A DNA stretch of 62,334 nucleotides, from contig MBPM02000212.1 of the NCBI GenBank assembly GCA_001695595.3, positions 1-62,334 on the forward strand. The letters run 5' to 3'. The number at the start of each line of letters is the position of its first letter. Position 1 is the stretch's first letter. This document shows positions 51,133-61,894 of the stretch, in pieces. A program made the translations under genes and the position numbers. This DNA comes from Plasmopara viticola. Its lineage: Eukaryota > Oomycota > Peronosporomycetes > Peronosporales > Peronosporaceae. The notes under the pieces are model-generated. The model had not been told where the DNA came from. It saw nothing but the letters and a program-made list of their open reading frames with translations, and made no database searches.

Positions 51133-54100
51133 ATGCCAGTCTCGAATAATCTAAAGAAGGCTCAAAAGACCCGCAGCGACCTCTATAAGTTTGCTAAGAC
51201 CCACAACCTAGATGTTAATTGGAAAATGAAAACCTCCACTATGGAGAAGGTTGTCAATACATTCAAACAAAGCAAAGTAAAAACAATTGTGAAGACACTC
51301 CGTAAGGTTAAGCTAAACAATGACACAGCTAGTTTAAAAGCTGTCAATAAAACAACAGGTAAAGTTGAAATGCAATTGAATCGTTTCGAGCGTATCCGCA
51401 AAGACATTGTAGCTCCAGCCGATAAGAAACTTTTACTGCATTTTAAAGGTGAGAATGGATCCGTTTTGAAAACATATCATCTACAAGATAGACTAATTAA
51501 TATCGATAATCTATATATCACTGAAGAGAATCAATATAGTTCCGGGGCTGATATTGAATTAGACATTATTCCAACATCAACAGTTGAAATCGAATGGTTG
51601 AACAATCCAAAGCACTCTCGATCTGAGAGAAAGAATTTCTTTCGTTATCTAACTAAAGCAAATTACAATTTAAATGATTTTCAAGTTTATTATGATGATT
51701 GGAAGAAAATTCATATAAAGAGCAAAGAGAAACACCTTGCTTTCTATTTGCTCTAACTCAAGCTGGTGTTGATGAAACAATCGTAAAAAGTATCTCACAA
51801 ACAATGTTCAATTCAGGTGCTACTGTTGATTTCATTCGCAAGACAGCTAATGCATTCAACCTTTACATCTCAGTGAAACAATACTATCCAAAGATTAATA
51901 CAGGTAGAGTTGATAACAACATTTCTGTCTACGGAGTTAAAACTGAAAATCTTATACAATTAGGTTCTGTTGGACAGCATCTATTTGCTATCAAACCAAC
52001 TAACATTACCAAAGCAGCTCTTGATAATCCTAAATTAGTTGAACAACATCAGCGAGCTGATTTTATAGTTAAAAAGGGAAAATCATCCTTTAAATCCAAT
52101 CGCATTAAATTACTTGACAGTTATGAGGTAATCAGTTATCTATATCATCATCGTGAAACACTATTAGATCCAATTACACAAACCAACGTACCCGAGTTAT
52201 TAAATAATAACTATCAAAAGATTGAATCTTTAACTGAAGTGGATTTTAATGCAAGTGCTTTCAAAGCAATTGGCAGAGTAAATTCAAATGGAGAAAAGGA
52301 TGAAATGGCTTTGAATGTTGGTCGCGCTCCTTTTAAACAGATTACTAAAGATGACGAGGGAAAAGGAAAATGGGTGGAGGTTAATGAATATAATGTTATT
52401 TATTTTGATTTTGAAACTCTGGTTGAAAATAATGAACATATTCCTTATTGTGTATCATATTGCATCGGTCGTAAGACTGAAAGCAATGCTATTCAATTTA
52501 GTAAAACAAAAAGCTTTTATGGAATTGGATGTGAATTAAAGTTTTTAAGTGACTTACCTAGAAGGAGTCGTAATCTACTTTGGGCTCACAATGCAGGTTT
52601 TGACTGTCGATTTATCCTTAGACACTTATCATATCGGAAAAATGATACAAATCTGATTGAATGTGGAACAAAATTAAAGCAGGCTCATGGATTTTTCTAT
52701 GGTCGTGAGATTGTTATTAAAGATACTATGAGTTTCATTGCTAGTAAATTAGCAGATATGCCCGAAATGTTTAAATCATCGTGCAATGATATGGCACTAG
52801 AAAAAGAGTGCTTTCCACATAAATTGGTTTGCAAATATAATCACCGACTACTTTGGCCAATGGATCTATTAGATTACTATGAGGAAAAAGAAACACTAAT
52901 AGCTAATGCTACTAAAATCAATGCTTGTGATGATAAATATTTCGATTGTGAAAAGTATGCTATTCACTATTGTGAGAGAGATGTTGATGTTCTACGAAAC
53001 TGTTTTGAGGCGTTTAGAAAAATGTTTATTGATCGATTTAAAATTGATGTGTATCGCTTTATGTCAATGCCTTCATTAGCATATGCTATTCAACATAATG
53101 AGGGTTGCTTTGATGATTGTTATGCAATGAATGGAAACGTTCTAGCATTCGTTCGCGATGCAATTGTTGGTGGTCGTGTTATGACTCGAGACAACGAGAA
53201 ACACCATATACAACATAAGCTTGCAGATTTTGATGCTGTATCTCTGTATCCATCAGGACAATCTGAACTCGATGGATACATTAGAGGAAAACCTAAATGG
53301 TTCCAAAATACAATTCCAAATAATGCTGACTACTATATTGCTCGCGTAAAATTTGAGTCAATTGGTAAGAAACGACACTTTCCATTGTTGAGCTTCTATG
53401 AAAATGGAGCTAGAAACTCACAAATGATATTATTGGTAAGACAATGATTGTTGGTAAACAAGCGCTTGAAGATATTATTGAATTCCAGGATGTTAAAATT
53501 TCAATTATGGAAGGTGTTTATTGGAATGAAGGATTCAATAATCAAATTGTATTGACAATCAAATCACTATTTGAGGAGCGACTGAAATTAAAAAAAGAAG
53601 GCAATCCACTTCAAAACGGTATCAAATTATTAATGAATTCAGCGTATGGTAAACTAATTCAAAAGCCAATTGTTAAGCAAAAGGTTTTGGTTAGTGATGA
53701 GAAAAGTATTCTTGAATATACTATCAAAAATATTAATAAGATGATCTCCAGAACACCAATTACAGATGATTTAGCATTGTTTGAAGAGCACAAGGCACTA
53801 TCAGAACATTTTAGCCCAGCTCATCTAGGAGTACAAGTATTGGATAGTAGTAAACATATTATGAATACAGTGATGTGCTTAGCAGAAGATATTGATGCTA
53901 AGATATGGTACCAGGACACAGACTCTATGCACATCGATTACGATGCTGTCAGTAGACTTGCAGATGCTTTTAGACAAAAGTATAACAAAGAGTTAATTGG
54001 TAAGCAAATGGGACAATTTCACGTCGATTTCGATCTTGAAGGATCAGAAGGTAATATCTATGCTAAAGAATCTATCTTTCTTGGTAAGAAGAGTTATTTG

Positions 54101-54325
54101 GATATACTTGCTTGCGATGGTAATGATGTAGAAGGTTTTCATATCAGATGTAAAGGCATCCCATCAAAGCTTCTTGAAAATGATACCTACAAAAAATATT
54201 TGGAACTCTATAATGGTGAGGAATTAGAATTTGATTTGAGTGATGTATGTCCAATTAAAATTAATAATAAAACTCAACGTGTAACTACAACGTTAAATTT
54301 CAAACGAAAATTATCATTCAAATAG
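51133..54325 (+). CDS. Protein-primed family B DNA polymerase, OTU-like N-terminal region, two frame breaks
   Basis: This would replicate the element using a protein primer, as in Polintons and adenovirus-like systems. It reads as three segments, 51133-51756, 51699-53447 and 53444-54325, together about 1,050-1,080 residues, near the family's usual size. The second segment opens with PCFLFALTQAG, with LGSVGQHLFAI downstream, a Cys...His pattern like OTU-type cysteine proteases. Then come Exo I YFDFET (Asp237, Glu239), Exo II HNAGFD (Asp302), Exo III YCERD (Asp428) and Pol A DFDAVSLYPS (Asp512). The third segment holds Pol B KLLMNSAYG (Lys61) and Pol C YQDTDS (Asp158, Asp160), so all catalytic motifs are present. 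The breaks, near 51700-51735 and 53415-53435, each shift the frame by minus one, as single missing bases would. The gene may therefore be intact in the genome. Confidence 0.88.
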
Positions 54326-54329
54326 TATA
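54324..54329 (+). promoter_or_regulatory. AGTATA before the integrase ATG
   Basis: The hexamer overlaps the polymerase stop codon and lies 2 bp before the integrase ATG. It matches the second half of the two upstream promoter-like motifs but lacks TGAATTA, so it may be chance. Confidence 0.2.
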
Positions 54330-54331
54330 AT

Positions 54332-55498
54332 ATGGACTCTCTACTTACTCAGCTCTATTATGATCCAAAAACGGGATTCATAGGTGCAACTAAGCTATAC
54401 CAAAAAGCAAAAGCAATTGATAAAAATATAACGTTAAAAAAGTCAAAGAATGGTATAAGACACAAAGTAGCATTCAACAATATTCAAATCAGAATAAAAA
54501 GTATCCCGAATTCAAAATCACAAGCAATAATCCCAACGAATGGCAAATGGATCTTGCATTCTGGAAGAAGCAACCTATATTAATAACGGTTAATATTAAC
54601 AGCCGAATTGGATACGCAAAATTATTGAAAAACAAACAAGCGGCTACGGTTCAAAAAGCTATCGATCAATTCATTACAGAGCATAAAGTGTCAGCATTGA
54701 TGTCGGATAATGGATCTGAATTCACAAATCAAACGGTCGAAAAGTTTTTTGATAGAAATTCAATTACTCATGCTATTCTATTCCAGGAGATCATACAGTG
54801 CTTGGAAAGATAGATCGCTTTATTCGAACGATCAAGGCAAGACTAACAAAGATGCAGGATACTATGGGATTTAAGAAGCTTACACAAAAGCTTTTAAATG
54901 ATGCTATCGCTAACTACAACAATACCACTCATTCATCCATAAATGCTACACCAAATGAAATGGAAGGGAGGGTTATTTTTGACGAAATTGAACACAACAA
55001 ACGAGTGGTTAAGCAAGTACAAAAAGGCATTCCAACTGGTTCTATTGTACGTTATCGCTTGAATCCGAAGCCATTTGAAAAAGAAGGTGCGAGATTTTCA
55101 AAGGCCGTGTACGAAGTAATTGGATTAGATGGATTAAAGATGCGTATTAAACAAAGAATAATCATGTCCTATACAAACCAATTAATGACTTGAAAATTGT
55201 AAAAGCAGAACAATCAGAAGCAGCGATTGAAAATAATCAAATCTGGGAGGTTAGCAAGATTGTTGATCATAAAACACTAAAGAATGGTAAGCACAAGTAT
55301 CTAGTCAAATGGGTTGGATATGACGACAGCTTCAACACTTGGGAGCATTTATATGTGCAGTTTACAAAGCTTAGACGCACCTACCCAAGCCGATACTTAA
55401 AAACGCGCTTTTGGGTAAAGAAAGATCTGATGCACAACGAGCACCCACAAGTACTCTTTCCAGTTTGCACACAGCAATTTGATAATAAACAGGATTAA
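54332..55498 (+). CDS. Polinton-type DDE integrase with C-terminal chromodomain, three frame breaks
   Basis: The integrase inserts element DNA into the host chromosome. It begins 6 bp after the polymerase stop and reads as four segments: 54332-54583, 54547-54813, 54798-55193 and 55190-55498. The N-terminal part (LYYDPKTGFI, LYQKAKAIDKNITL) matches the region before the catalytic core of Polinton integrases. Core acidic residues are Asp in QMDLAFW (54550), Asp in MSDNGSEF (residue 54 of the second segment) and, about 35 residues on, Asp in LGKIDRF where retroviral integrases have Glu. The last segment contains a chromodomain (WEVSKIVDH, YLVKWVGY, NTWEH; Trp41, Tyr44, Trp51), which normally reads histone methylation. 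All three breaks are minus-one shifts; the first lies in an A-run near 54436. Confidence 0.85.
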
Positions 55499-58034
55499 GA
55501 AGTAGATTTAGTTGCTTATCGAAAGTTAGAGGGAGGATCAAAAACAGAACTGGTGTACTTAGAATCAGTTCCAAAGTGCAGTCTATCGCAAACTTTGTTC
55601 CCATGAGTTCAAAAAAAAGTGTATTTCTTCCTACATGCGTTCGTGTGCAAAGCGCTGTGCGATTTCATTACACCGGCTTGTATTTTGTTGCCAATTCCGC
55701 GCCTAATTGAATAGATAACCAACCCAAATCCTCGTAAGATATTGCGGAATGGACCACACCATATTTTGCATCTTTCGAACGCGCACTTTGCGCTGCTCAA
55801 GAGTCTCATAAGTTTCGATGGGTCCAGGGAATAGACTGCATTTGTAGCGCTGTTGGCAGTGAGTCATGGCATTCGATCTCTACGAGTAACGTTAATAGAT
55901 CAAGGCTCGAGCAGCACACCTCAGCGGTAGCGTGGTCCAAGGGTGATGACATTCTTCTTTTCACAGGAAGAAGAAAAATCTTTTTGTATTAAAATAATAA
56001 ATATAGCACCTTGATCGAATGTACGAGACGTTTGCTTTCTCGGCCGTGATCCTCTTTGAAGTGGCCACTTCATTTTAGTGTTTTGTCTTCTGGAAATCCA
56101 TTTATAAGCCGCTGAGATCTACTTTTCTTCGAGTAATCTTCAAAGACGACCAGCGCTTATGCTTTCTTGTCTGCAAGCCAGCTAGGCGCGAACTCCATGA
56201 ATACGTCTACTTCACGGACGTGACGTAGCGCAACGATGCATACCGCGTTGTGATGTGCCGAAGCACTTGGCTTCAACTTGAACTCATCAGCTAACTGCGG
56301 CGAGATGGCTGGCGCGGTTGGGGCTTTCTGCCTACCGGCTTGACTGATTCCTTGTGTCTTTGCTCTTTGGCTGGTTCTTTTGTATTGCGAGGCTTTGGCT
56401 GACGCGCGCTTTTTTCGTTGAGCTGTGCGCGCGCTTTTCCTTTAACCGTTTGGCTTCTTGGCGTCGCGTCTGGGGAGCTGTCTTAAACCATGATGTGAAA
56501 TTGATGATGTCCTCCGTAATTGGGGCGCCAAACTCTGAGCAAGTTAAGGTCATTCTGTTCTTGGACAACTTAAGACTTGCGCTCCAGGGTTTATAATGCA
56601 GGCCGCGGCGATTGAAGAGGCAATTTGAGGTGCTCTTAAGAAGAGGATTAAAGCCACAGACAGGCTTATTTCTCAATCACGAGCCCCATATCAATCGGTT
56701 TAACAAGGCTATCGATGCTGTCCATATGCTCCCGCGCAAGAGAGCGTTGGTTTGTCACATTTCACTTTATTGTCCGTACAGCTGTTTTGAAAAGAAAATT
56801 GGGCAGATGCCCACCTAAAACAAATACGGGATGCATCAAAGGTACTAATATCTAAACGAAGGTGGTCAGCGTGCATTAAGCTCCCCAACTAGAATAGTCT
56901 GTTTAAGATGCAGAAATAACGCGTCATAAATCGAACAACGTAAAGTTCACAGATTGAAATACAGCGTTAAAACAATATTTGCAAGCGGGGCATATAGCTT
57001 CGTAAAAAGGTTGGGATTTCGATACATAATCAATCCTTAACATCGCAATGGGTGAGAAATAATAAGTGACAATTGACAATTCAGCTGATTGTTGTGTCAC
57101 AGCAGCTGCATTTCTATTGGAGGCACTGGCAAATGCGTCATGGTTGTTAACCTCAAACCGCTCGCAGCAACTGAATGCTTAGCTGGTTATAACGCCGAAA
57201 GTAATTCGGAGGTGGTGTATCGATAAATAGAAATGTCTCTTGTGACGGACCAGATATTTTTGCGAGATACCCACCTTTCGCAGCGCACAGGGTATGGTAT
57301 TCAAAAGGCTGATGATGCAGGTATGAAATTGGAAACCAATCAAGAGCGCTAAGTCCATTATTTCATCGCAGGCAAAGGACTGGTCAGCCCCTCGACAGCG
57401 ATGCAAATGCATCGCCAACAACGTTAACCAGTAGCTTCATCACAGACAATTCAGCAAATTCGGCTCTACTCGTTGTTCCGAATGACGGAGATTTGGTGTA
57501 CAATATACTCCAAAGGCACATGACGCTCCAAAAGATCAGAGGTAATTCGAACGAGATAAAACATTTTTTTCGACATGTTATTGGCCCCACATGTACAGTT
57601 GTATGTGAGGATCTGTGATGCAGTTCAAAGTGTCAAACCAACAGCTCGTCCTTTTCGTGTTAAAAGATAATCAGCCTTGACTCTGTCCTTGGTTTGCCGG
57701 AAGTAAATGGCAAAACGGAGTTAGTCCTTTACAAGTAAAATTGTTCATCTAGCATTTGTTTCAGCCATGAAACACTGTTTATAACATAGAATGTCAGACA
57801 GATCCCCGCGTTTAGCCACCGCGCTTTGACGAAAGTTTGTTCTAACCAGCTTGGTGGTGTCAAGCTCAATGTACTTTCTCACATCTACTGCAAAAAACAC
57901 GCTCCCACTCTTTTCCAATCAATACCTTTTTTGCTCCAGCGCCGTTATCCGAAATAAGATTTAAGCATACTATAAAGGTAAATTTGATCTTTGCAATTTG
58001 AAACAATTAGGAGCGTACAATTATTGTAGGACCC
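55499..58034. other. Unassigned 2.5-kb flank between element and USP gene
   Basis: Base composition becomes less AT-rich after about 55600, suggesting the edge of the mobile element, but no inverted end is visible. Only short open frames occur. The longest is 56332-56676 on the minus strand (114 aa, Lys/Arg/Ser-rich C-terminal half, no family recognised). Minus-strand frames at 57179-57590 also give no known domain. TATAAA at about 57971 lies 60 bp before the USP ATG and could be its promoter element. Confidence 0.5.
56332..56676 (-). CDS. Uncertain ORF, 114 aa
   Basis: I do not recognise it. The first 60 residues are mixed, followed by a basic tail (RRQEAKRLKEKR, SSTKKARVSQS). There is no promoter motif or partner gene nearby, and an equally open frame (80 aa) runs on the other strand. 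It may be chance or a decayed gene fragment. Confidence 0.15.
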   Translation of the reverse strand: MRNKPVCGFNPLLKSTSNCLFNRRGLHYKPWSASLKLSKNRMTLTCSEFGAPITEDIINFTSWFKTAPQTRRQEAKRLKEKRAHSSTKKARVSQSLAIQKNQPKSKDTRNQSSR

Positions 58035-60270
58035 ATGCAGGGCGCGTCATCGGTTTCGCGGCCGCCAAGTGCGCGCAAGGGTCTGCGCAACGACTTGGGC
58101 GCCAACAATTGCTTCCTTAACGTGATCATCCAGAGTTTATGGCACGTACGCAGTTGCCGTGTGCTCATCTCCATGGGCGACCACGCCGTGCATCACCGCT
58201 GTGGAGGCCAGCCCACGAACGCGGGGTTGATGTTGACACAGACCATCACTCCTTGTCTGTTGTGCGAACTTGAACAGATTTTCATTATGTATCAGTTTGC
58301 AGAACAGCCAGTCTTGGACGTAGATCGTGTGCGACTTGCGCTTGGTGACACGTTCGCTCTCGGAGCCATGAACGATGCCACGGAGACGCTTGAGACGATT
58401 TTGGACGCGCTGCACTACGATACATTTAATCAGATGCTACTGCAGCGTCACAAAAAGTGTTTTGAGGTCGATGTAACTCATAGCGTGCCGGAATCGTCTG
58501 TGTTAATGCAAGACGACGCTTCTGCAATCATCTGTGAACCACAGTGCGTTGCTCACCGACTGTTCCAGATGAATTTAATGGAGCTCAAGATCTGTGCTTC
58601 CTGTGGTCACACGGCGGAGCCTATTATGAACACGGATTTTTTGTATCGAGTTTATGCACAAGAAGTATTGAATAATGCCCGAATTGAAGGAGACAATAGG
58701 AACATGACGCTAGAGGACGCGCTTCGAACCGAAGCTCAGTCACAAAAGTGGCTGGAACATGCGAAGCGTGCGAAGCAGGGGGACAGAGGGCATTGAGTAG
58801 GTGGATTCTCCACGTTGCCGATGGTGTTCTCGATCAGTATTATATGGTCTAGTAGTCAAATGAACAAGACAGATATAAAGGACTGGTTGGAGCTTCTGTC
58901 AACCCCGTGTCAGGCGGACGAGGAGTCTCAGCAAGTACTGGATCTAGGTCGTATATTCAGACTGGATGATTCGACCGAAGAGTCGTCTGTGTACTCGTTT
59001 CGAGGTCTCGTGTGCTATTATGGACGACACTATGTAGGGTTTTTTGCCAGTACCAGTCTCGATGAGATGGCTTAGAGCGGGAACGGTGGTTTCTTTTCGA
59101 TGATACGCGCGTTAAACTTGTGGGTACGTGGGCAGATGCTCGACAGCGTATCGAACGTGGAGGATATCAGCCGACGTTACTTTTCTATGAGCAAAAGGGT
59201 TTGAAACATGAAATTCTTGAAAAGATCGCCACAGAGATTCATAAGTGGTGGGAAGCAGCAGCTGACAATTCTGAGGAAAAGTGGACGTATCCATCGACTC
59301 TGCTTCAGATACTGCGATTAAGGGAGCCCCGCACGAAGTGGAACCTGGCATTGAGGACGAGCTGCTGGCAAAGATGGAGCGAAGTGTTCAGATTATTCAA
59401 AGAGATCCACATCCTCAATACCTTCAGACGCAGTTTAGGACGCTGCCAAAGGGGCCGGTTTTGTTGCCTCACGTGCACCAAAATCACTGCCAGCGCTATA
59501 TGAGTCACAAACAGAGGACGGGTGGCATGACGAGGACCTTCATCTGCATAGGGCACAACAATCAGCCAAGACACAATATCGCGACTTAATGGCATTTTGG
59601 CAAAAGACAAACCCCCGTTGTCGACCCCTGTTGATGGACGAGCGATGCTACGCATGGCGATGTCTCAATCAATGAAAAACTCTGTTCGTCTACGTGATTA
59701 CTCAATTCACAGCGCTGAAGACGATCAAACAGAAGTGAACCCAAACAATATTTTTGACGATGAAAATACTGTGACGGAAGAGAAACAAGAAGCAAAAAGC
59801 ATTTCAAGCGAGCACGCAACTGTGTCGACAGGCTCTGATGACTCGGCAGTTTTTGTACCCGAGTTCCATTGATTTTATACGGTGTTTGCCTGAATGCATC
59901 GGATGGTGGTATTGGCTTGTGTTAGAAGACACTACAAGTGATGAGAGTTCGTCAGGTCACTGATGAGGGGTGGAAAGAAAACTTTTACCGTGTCGGGTTT
60001 TGAAGTGAATGGTGCAGGCGCTAAGTTACCAGCTCAAGCAAGTGGTGCGATTTGCAAAGGCGATATTCTTTTGAGCATAAATGGTCACGCGCTGGATGAT
60101 GAAGAACTTGTGCACGTGCTGGAGATGTTGCTGATGTCACGAATCCAGTACAGCTCAAGTTTTGTCGCTTCCAGTCGTGGGCTTGTTCTCGCTGCACGCT
60201 TCTTAACAAATTGAACGACCATGTGTGTGTTGCTTGTGGACACAAACCAGCAGTGGAAAGTTTACGGTAG
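58035..60270 (+). pseudogene. USP-type deubiquitinase with PDZ and RanBP2 zinc-finger parts; frame broken
   Basis: Ubiquitin-specific proteases cut ubiquitin from proteins. The start at 58035 is followed by the Cys box GANNCFLNVIIQSLWH (Cys26) and a CASC zinc-ligand pair (187/190). The His box GRHYVGFF (His at 59028) and FLFDDTRV, then LLFYE, follow in shifted frames, so the catalytic triad is represented. Most like the USP53/54 and plant UCH-related group (family knowledge). Downstream come acidic linkers, a PDZ-like domain (about 59870-60170; GDILLSING) and a RanBP2 finger (W-x-C-x2-C ... C-x2-C, 60178-60246) ending at TAG 60268. Interruptions: in-frame TGA at 58794, frame shifts near 59070, 59278, 59460, 59605, 59865, 59895, one or two at 59935-59965, and 60118. 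Domains stay continuous across shifts, so sequencing error competes with true decay. Confidence 0.75.
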
Positions 60271-60843
60271 CTATCTTGTGATGAGTGTTGCATGGGTATG
60301 ACAAGTTCTCGATGCTAAGAAACAGAACTGTGAGACTGCAAAAGTTTATTGTACATCAGACAGCACAAAAATTGCTTTCCAGCTCCTTCGTAGAGCCATT
60401 TCAAGTGGATGTGATGCATTTTGCTTTTCAGTTACCAGCACCTGATTAAAGCGGTGCAGCGGTCGACCTTAATTATTAAACTTACAGATAATTTTATGTA
60501 GAATATACTATAGTACTCCACCGTGCATCTCAGTTTTAACGATACCAACGCTGCATAAGTCGTTGAATGATCGCTCATTGATACTTTTTTATATCAATGC
60601 GATGCACATAATTAATGTGGGAGTGCAAATTCTCTGTCATCAAAATTTCCAGGAATTGGCAGATTTGTATGGCATGTAAAAATAGTACATCATCGCTGTG
60701 GCTGAGGGTGTTTACGGGTACTCTGATGCTTATTACACGAAGAAAGGGCGGACGATGTGGCATAAGGATACAATCCGTCCGCTAGGGTACGGGCAATGAT
60801 ACAGCAAATGTCATACAAGTGAATAAATAAAGCACAGGACTGT
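60271..60843. other. Gap between convergent genes
   Basis: 573 bp between the plus-strand USP gene and the minus-strand HNH gene. No domain is recognisable. It probably holds the two 3' regions; AATAAA occurs near 60824 on the plus strand. Confidence 0.5.
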
Positions 60844-61894
60844 TTAATCTTCGTTCGCAAAGAAAAAGTTCATCTTCCCCGCCAACGACATGCCCTCGGC
60901 CCAAAAGTCAAGAAAGTTGTCTTCGCCTGGCCTGATCCAATGTTTTCTCATTGCTAGCTGTCGGGCTAATCGGGCCTGCAGCTTCAAAGAACGCTTGTAC
61001 GGACGCTCAAAGACATGAGCGAAGCGCCCGCCCTTCAAGATCACCAAAAGTTGTCTGGATGTCATAGACAGTGCCGGGTGCAAGTCTAGGACCTCGCGAT
61101 CTCCAGTTTATCGGCAAGCTTGGCTTTGAAGGAGTCTCGCACGCTGCTTGTTGTCTTAATTTTCAAACAATCGCTGTGGTTGCACGGAGTGATCAAAAAT
61201 CTTCAGACGAAAGTCTTTGCTGCTCTGGTCATAGAAAGCTGATCTGATATGGTCGAATGCATGCTTTAGAGGTTTGAACAGCAGCAAACCGTTTCTGACA
61301 TCGTCGATATCCGAGATCCTATCAATTCTCAGAAATGAATCCACTCTTTTGGCGAAAAAATGAGACGCGATGACAACACCGACGGGAGAGCTGTGTCCAG
61401 CAGCATGCAACGCAACACGTCACTCCCATGTTGCAATCGTACGTCGCGCGAAATAAATGTTTGCTATGCGTGGACGTCGAAGTTGGAGCATCCACCAGTA
61501 CGTGGCGCCAGAGTAATTTCTAGATCTGAGAAACTGGATCAGCATAATCAGCGCTTTGGGAGTTCCACCAAGACGTAAAGCCTTTTTCTTCGAGCTGGAA
61601 TTCGTTTTTGAAATACTCATCGTCATCGAGCTTCCACGACGGTCGCATTTTTCCATATTAGCGCTCTTGCCAACTTGTAAGAAGGTCTCCACACTGTTGT
61701 CATCCTTCAGCCAAGCGCCGCTCCTTCTTCGCCAAGTACAGCGTCAGTGCGCTTTGCGAAAACGAAAAGCGCTCGTGGTACCGTTGATCGTCGAATTCAG
61801 CCTTCTGCAGCGCGCCTTACGTTCGCATCACGTGGCAATCTTCACGGAAACACAACTTTTCGCATACCGCGCACTCCAGCTCCATCTCGGCCAT
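60844..61894 (-). pseudogene. HNH_2-like nuclease-domain protein; frame broken
   Basis: HNH domains bind a metal and cut nucleic acid. The centre (61156-61410) has ASHFF (His17), then DDVRNGLLLF (Asn40) and KHAFD (His50), the H-N-H layout of the HNH_2 family. An upstream frame begins at an ATG at 61894 with a CAVCEKLCF Cys-rich stretch; related reading upstream to about 61990 suggests the true start may be earlier. The C-terminal 79-aa part (60844-61083) is Arg/Lys-rich and ends at TAA 60844. The parts sit in different frames, with breaks near 61090, 61150, 61420, 61650 and 61700 and an in-frame TAA near 61822. No full-length frame remains, but the order is colinear. Its biological role is unknown. 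Confidence 0.5.

Larger units (their letters stand above)
50495..55498 (+). mobile_element. Polinton/Maverick-type element (polymerase + integrase), right end not found
   Basis: The AT-rich sequence starts sharply after GGCGACATC of the last array unit. It encodes on one strand a small basic protein, a protein-primed family B DNA polymerase and a DDE integrase with chromodomain, the enzyme pair of Polintons. The first bases, AGTATATGATG, fit the AG start typical of Polinton ends. No matching inverted end, target duplication or continuation of the tRNA array was found to the right, so the element is either truncated or ends undetected after 55498. Capsid, packaging ATPase and protease genes are absent from this stretch. 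The landing site is about 126 bp upstream of the 5' end of a tRNA-like gene. Confidence 0.75.

Noticed and set aside
52315..52539. 74-aa frame inside the polymerase
   Set aside because: Shadow frame across the Exo I region of the polymerase.
57179..57590. Minus-strand frames as a gene
   Set aside because: Short overlapping frames with no recognisable motif. One alternative frame looks protein-like for about 35 residues only.
60490..60512. TATACT at 60504 as right inverted end of the element
   Set aside because: The bases before it match the left end only weakly, no GACATC duplication follows, and the USP gene lies between.
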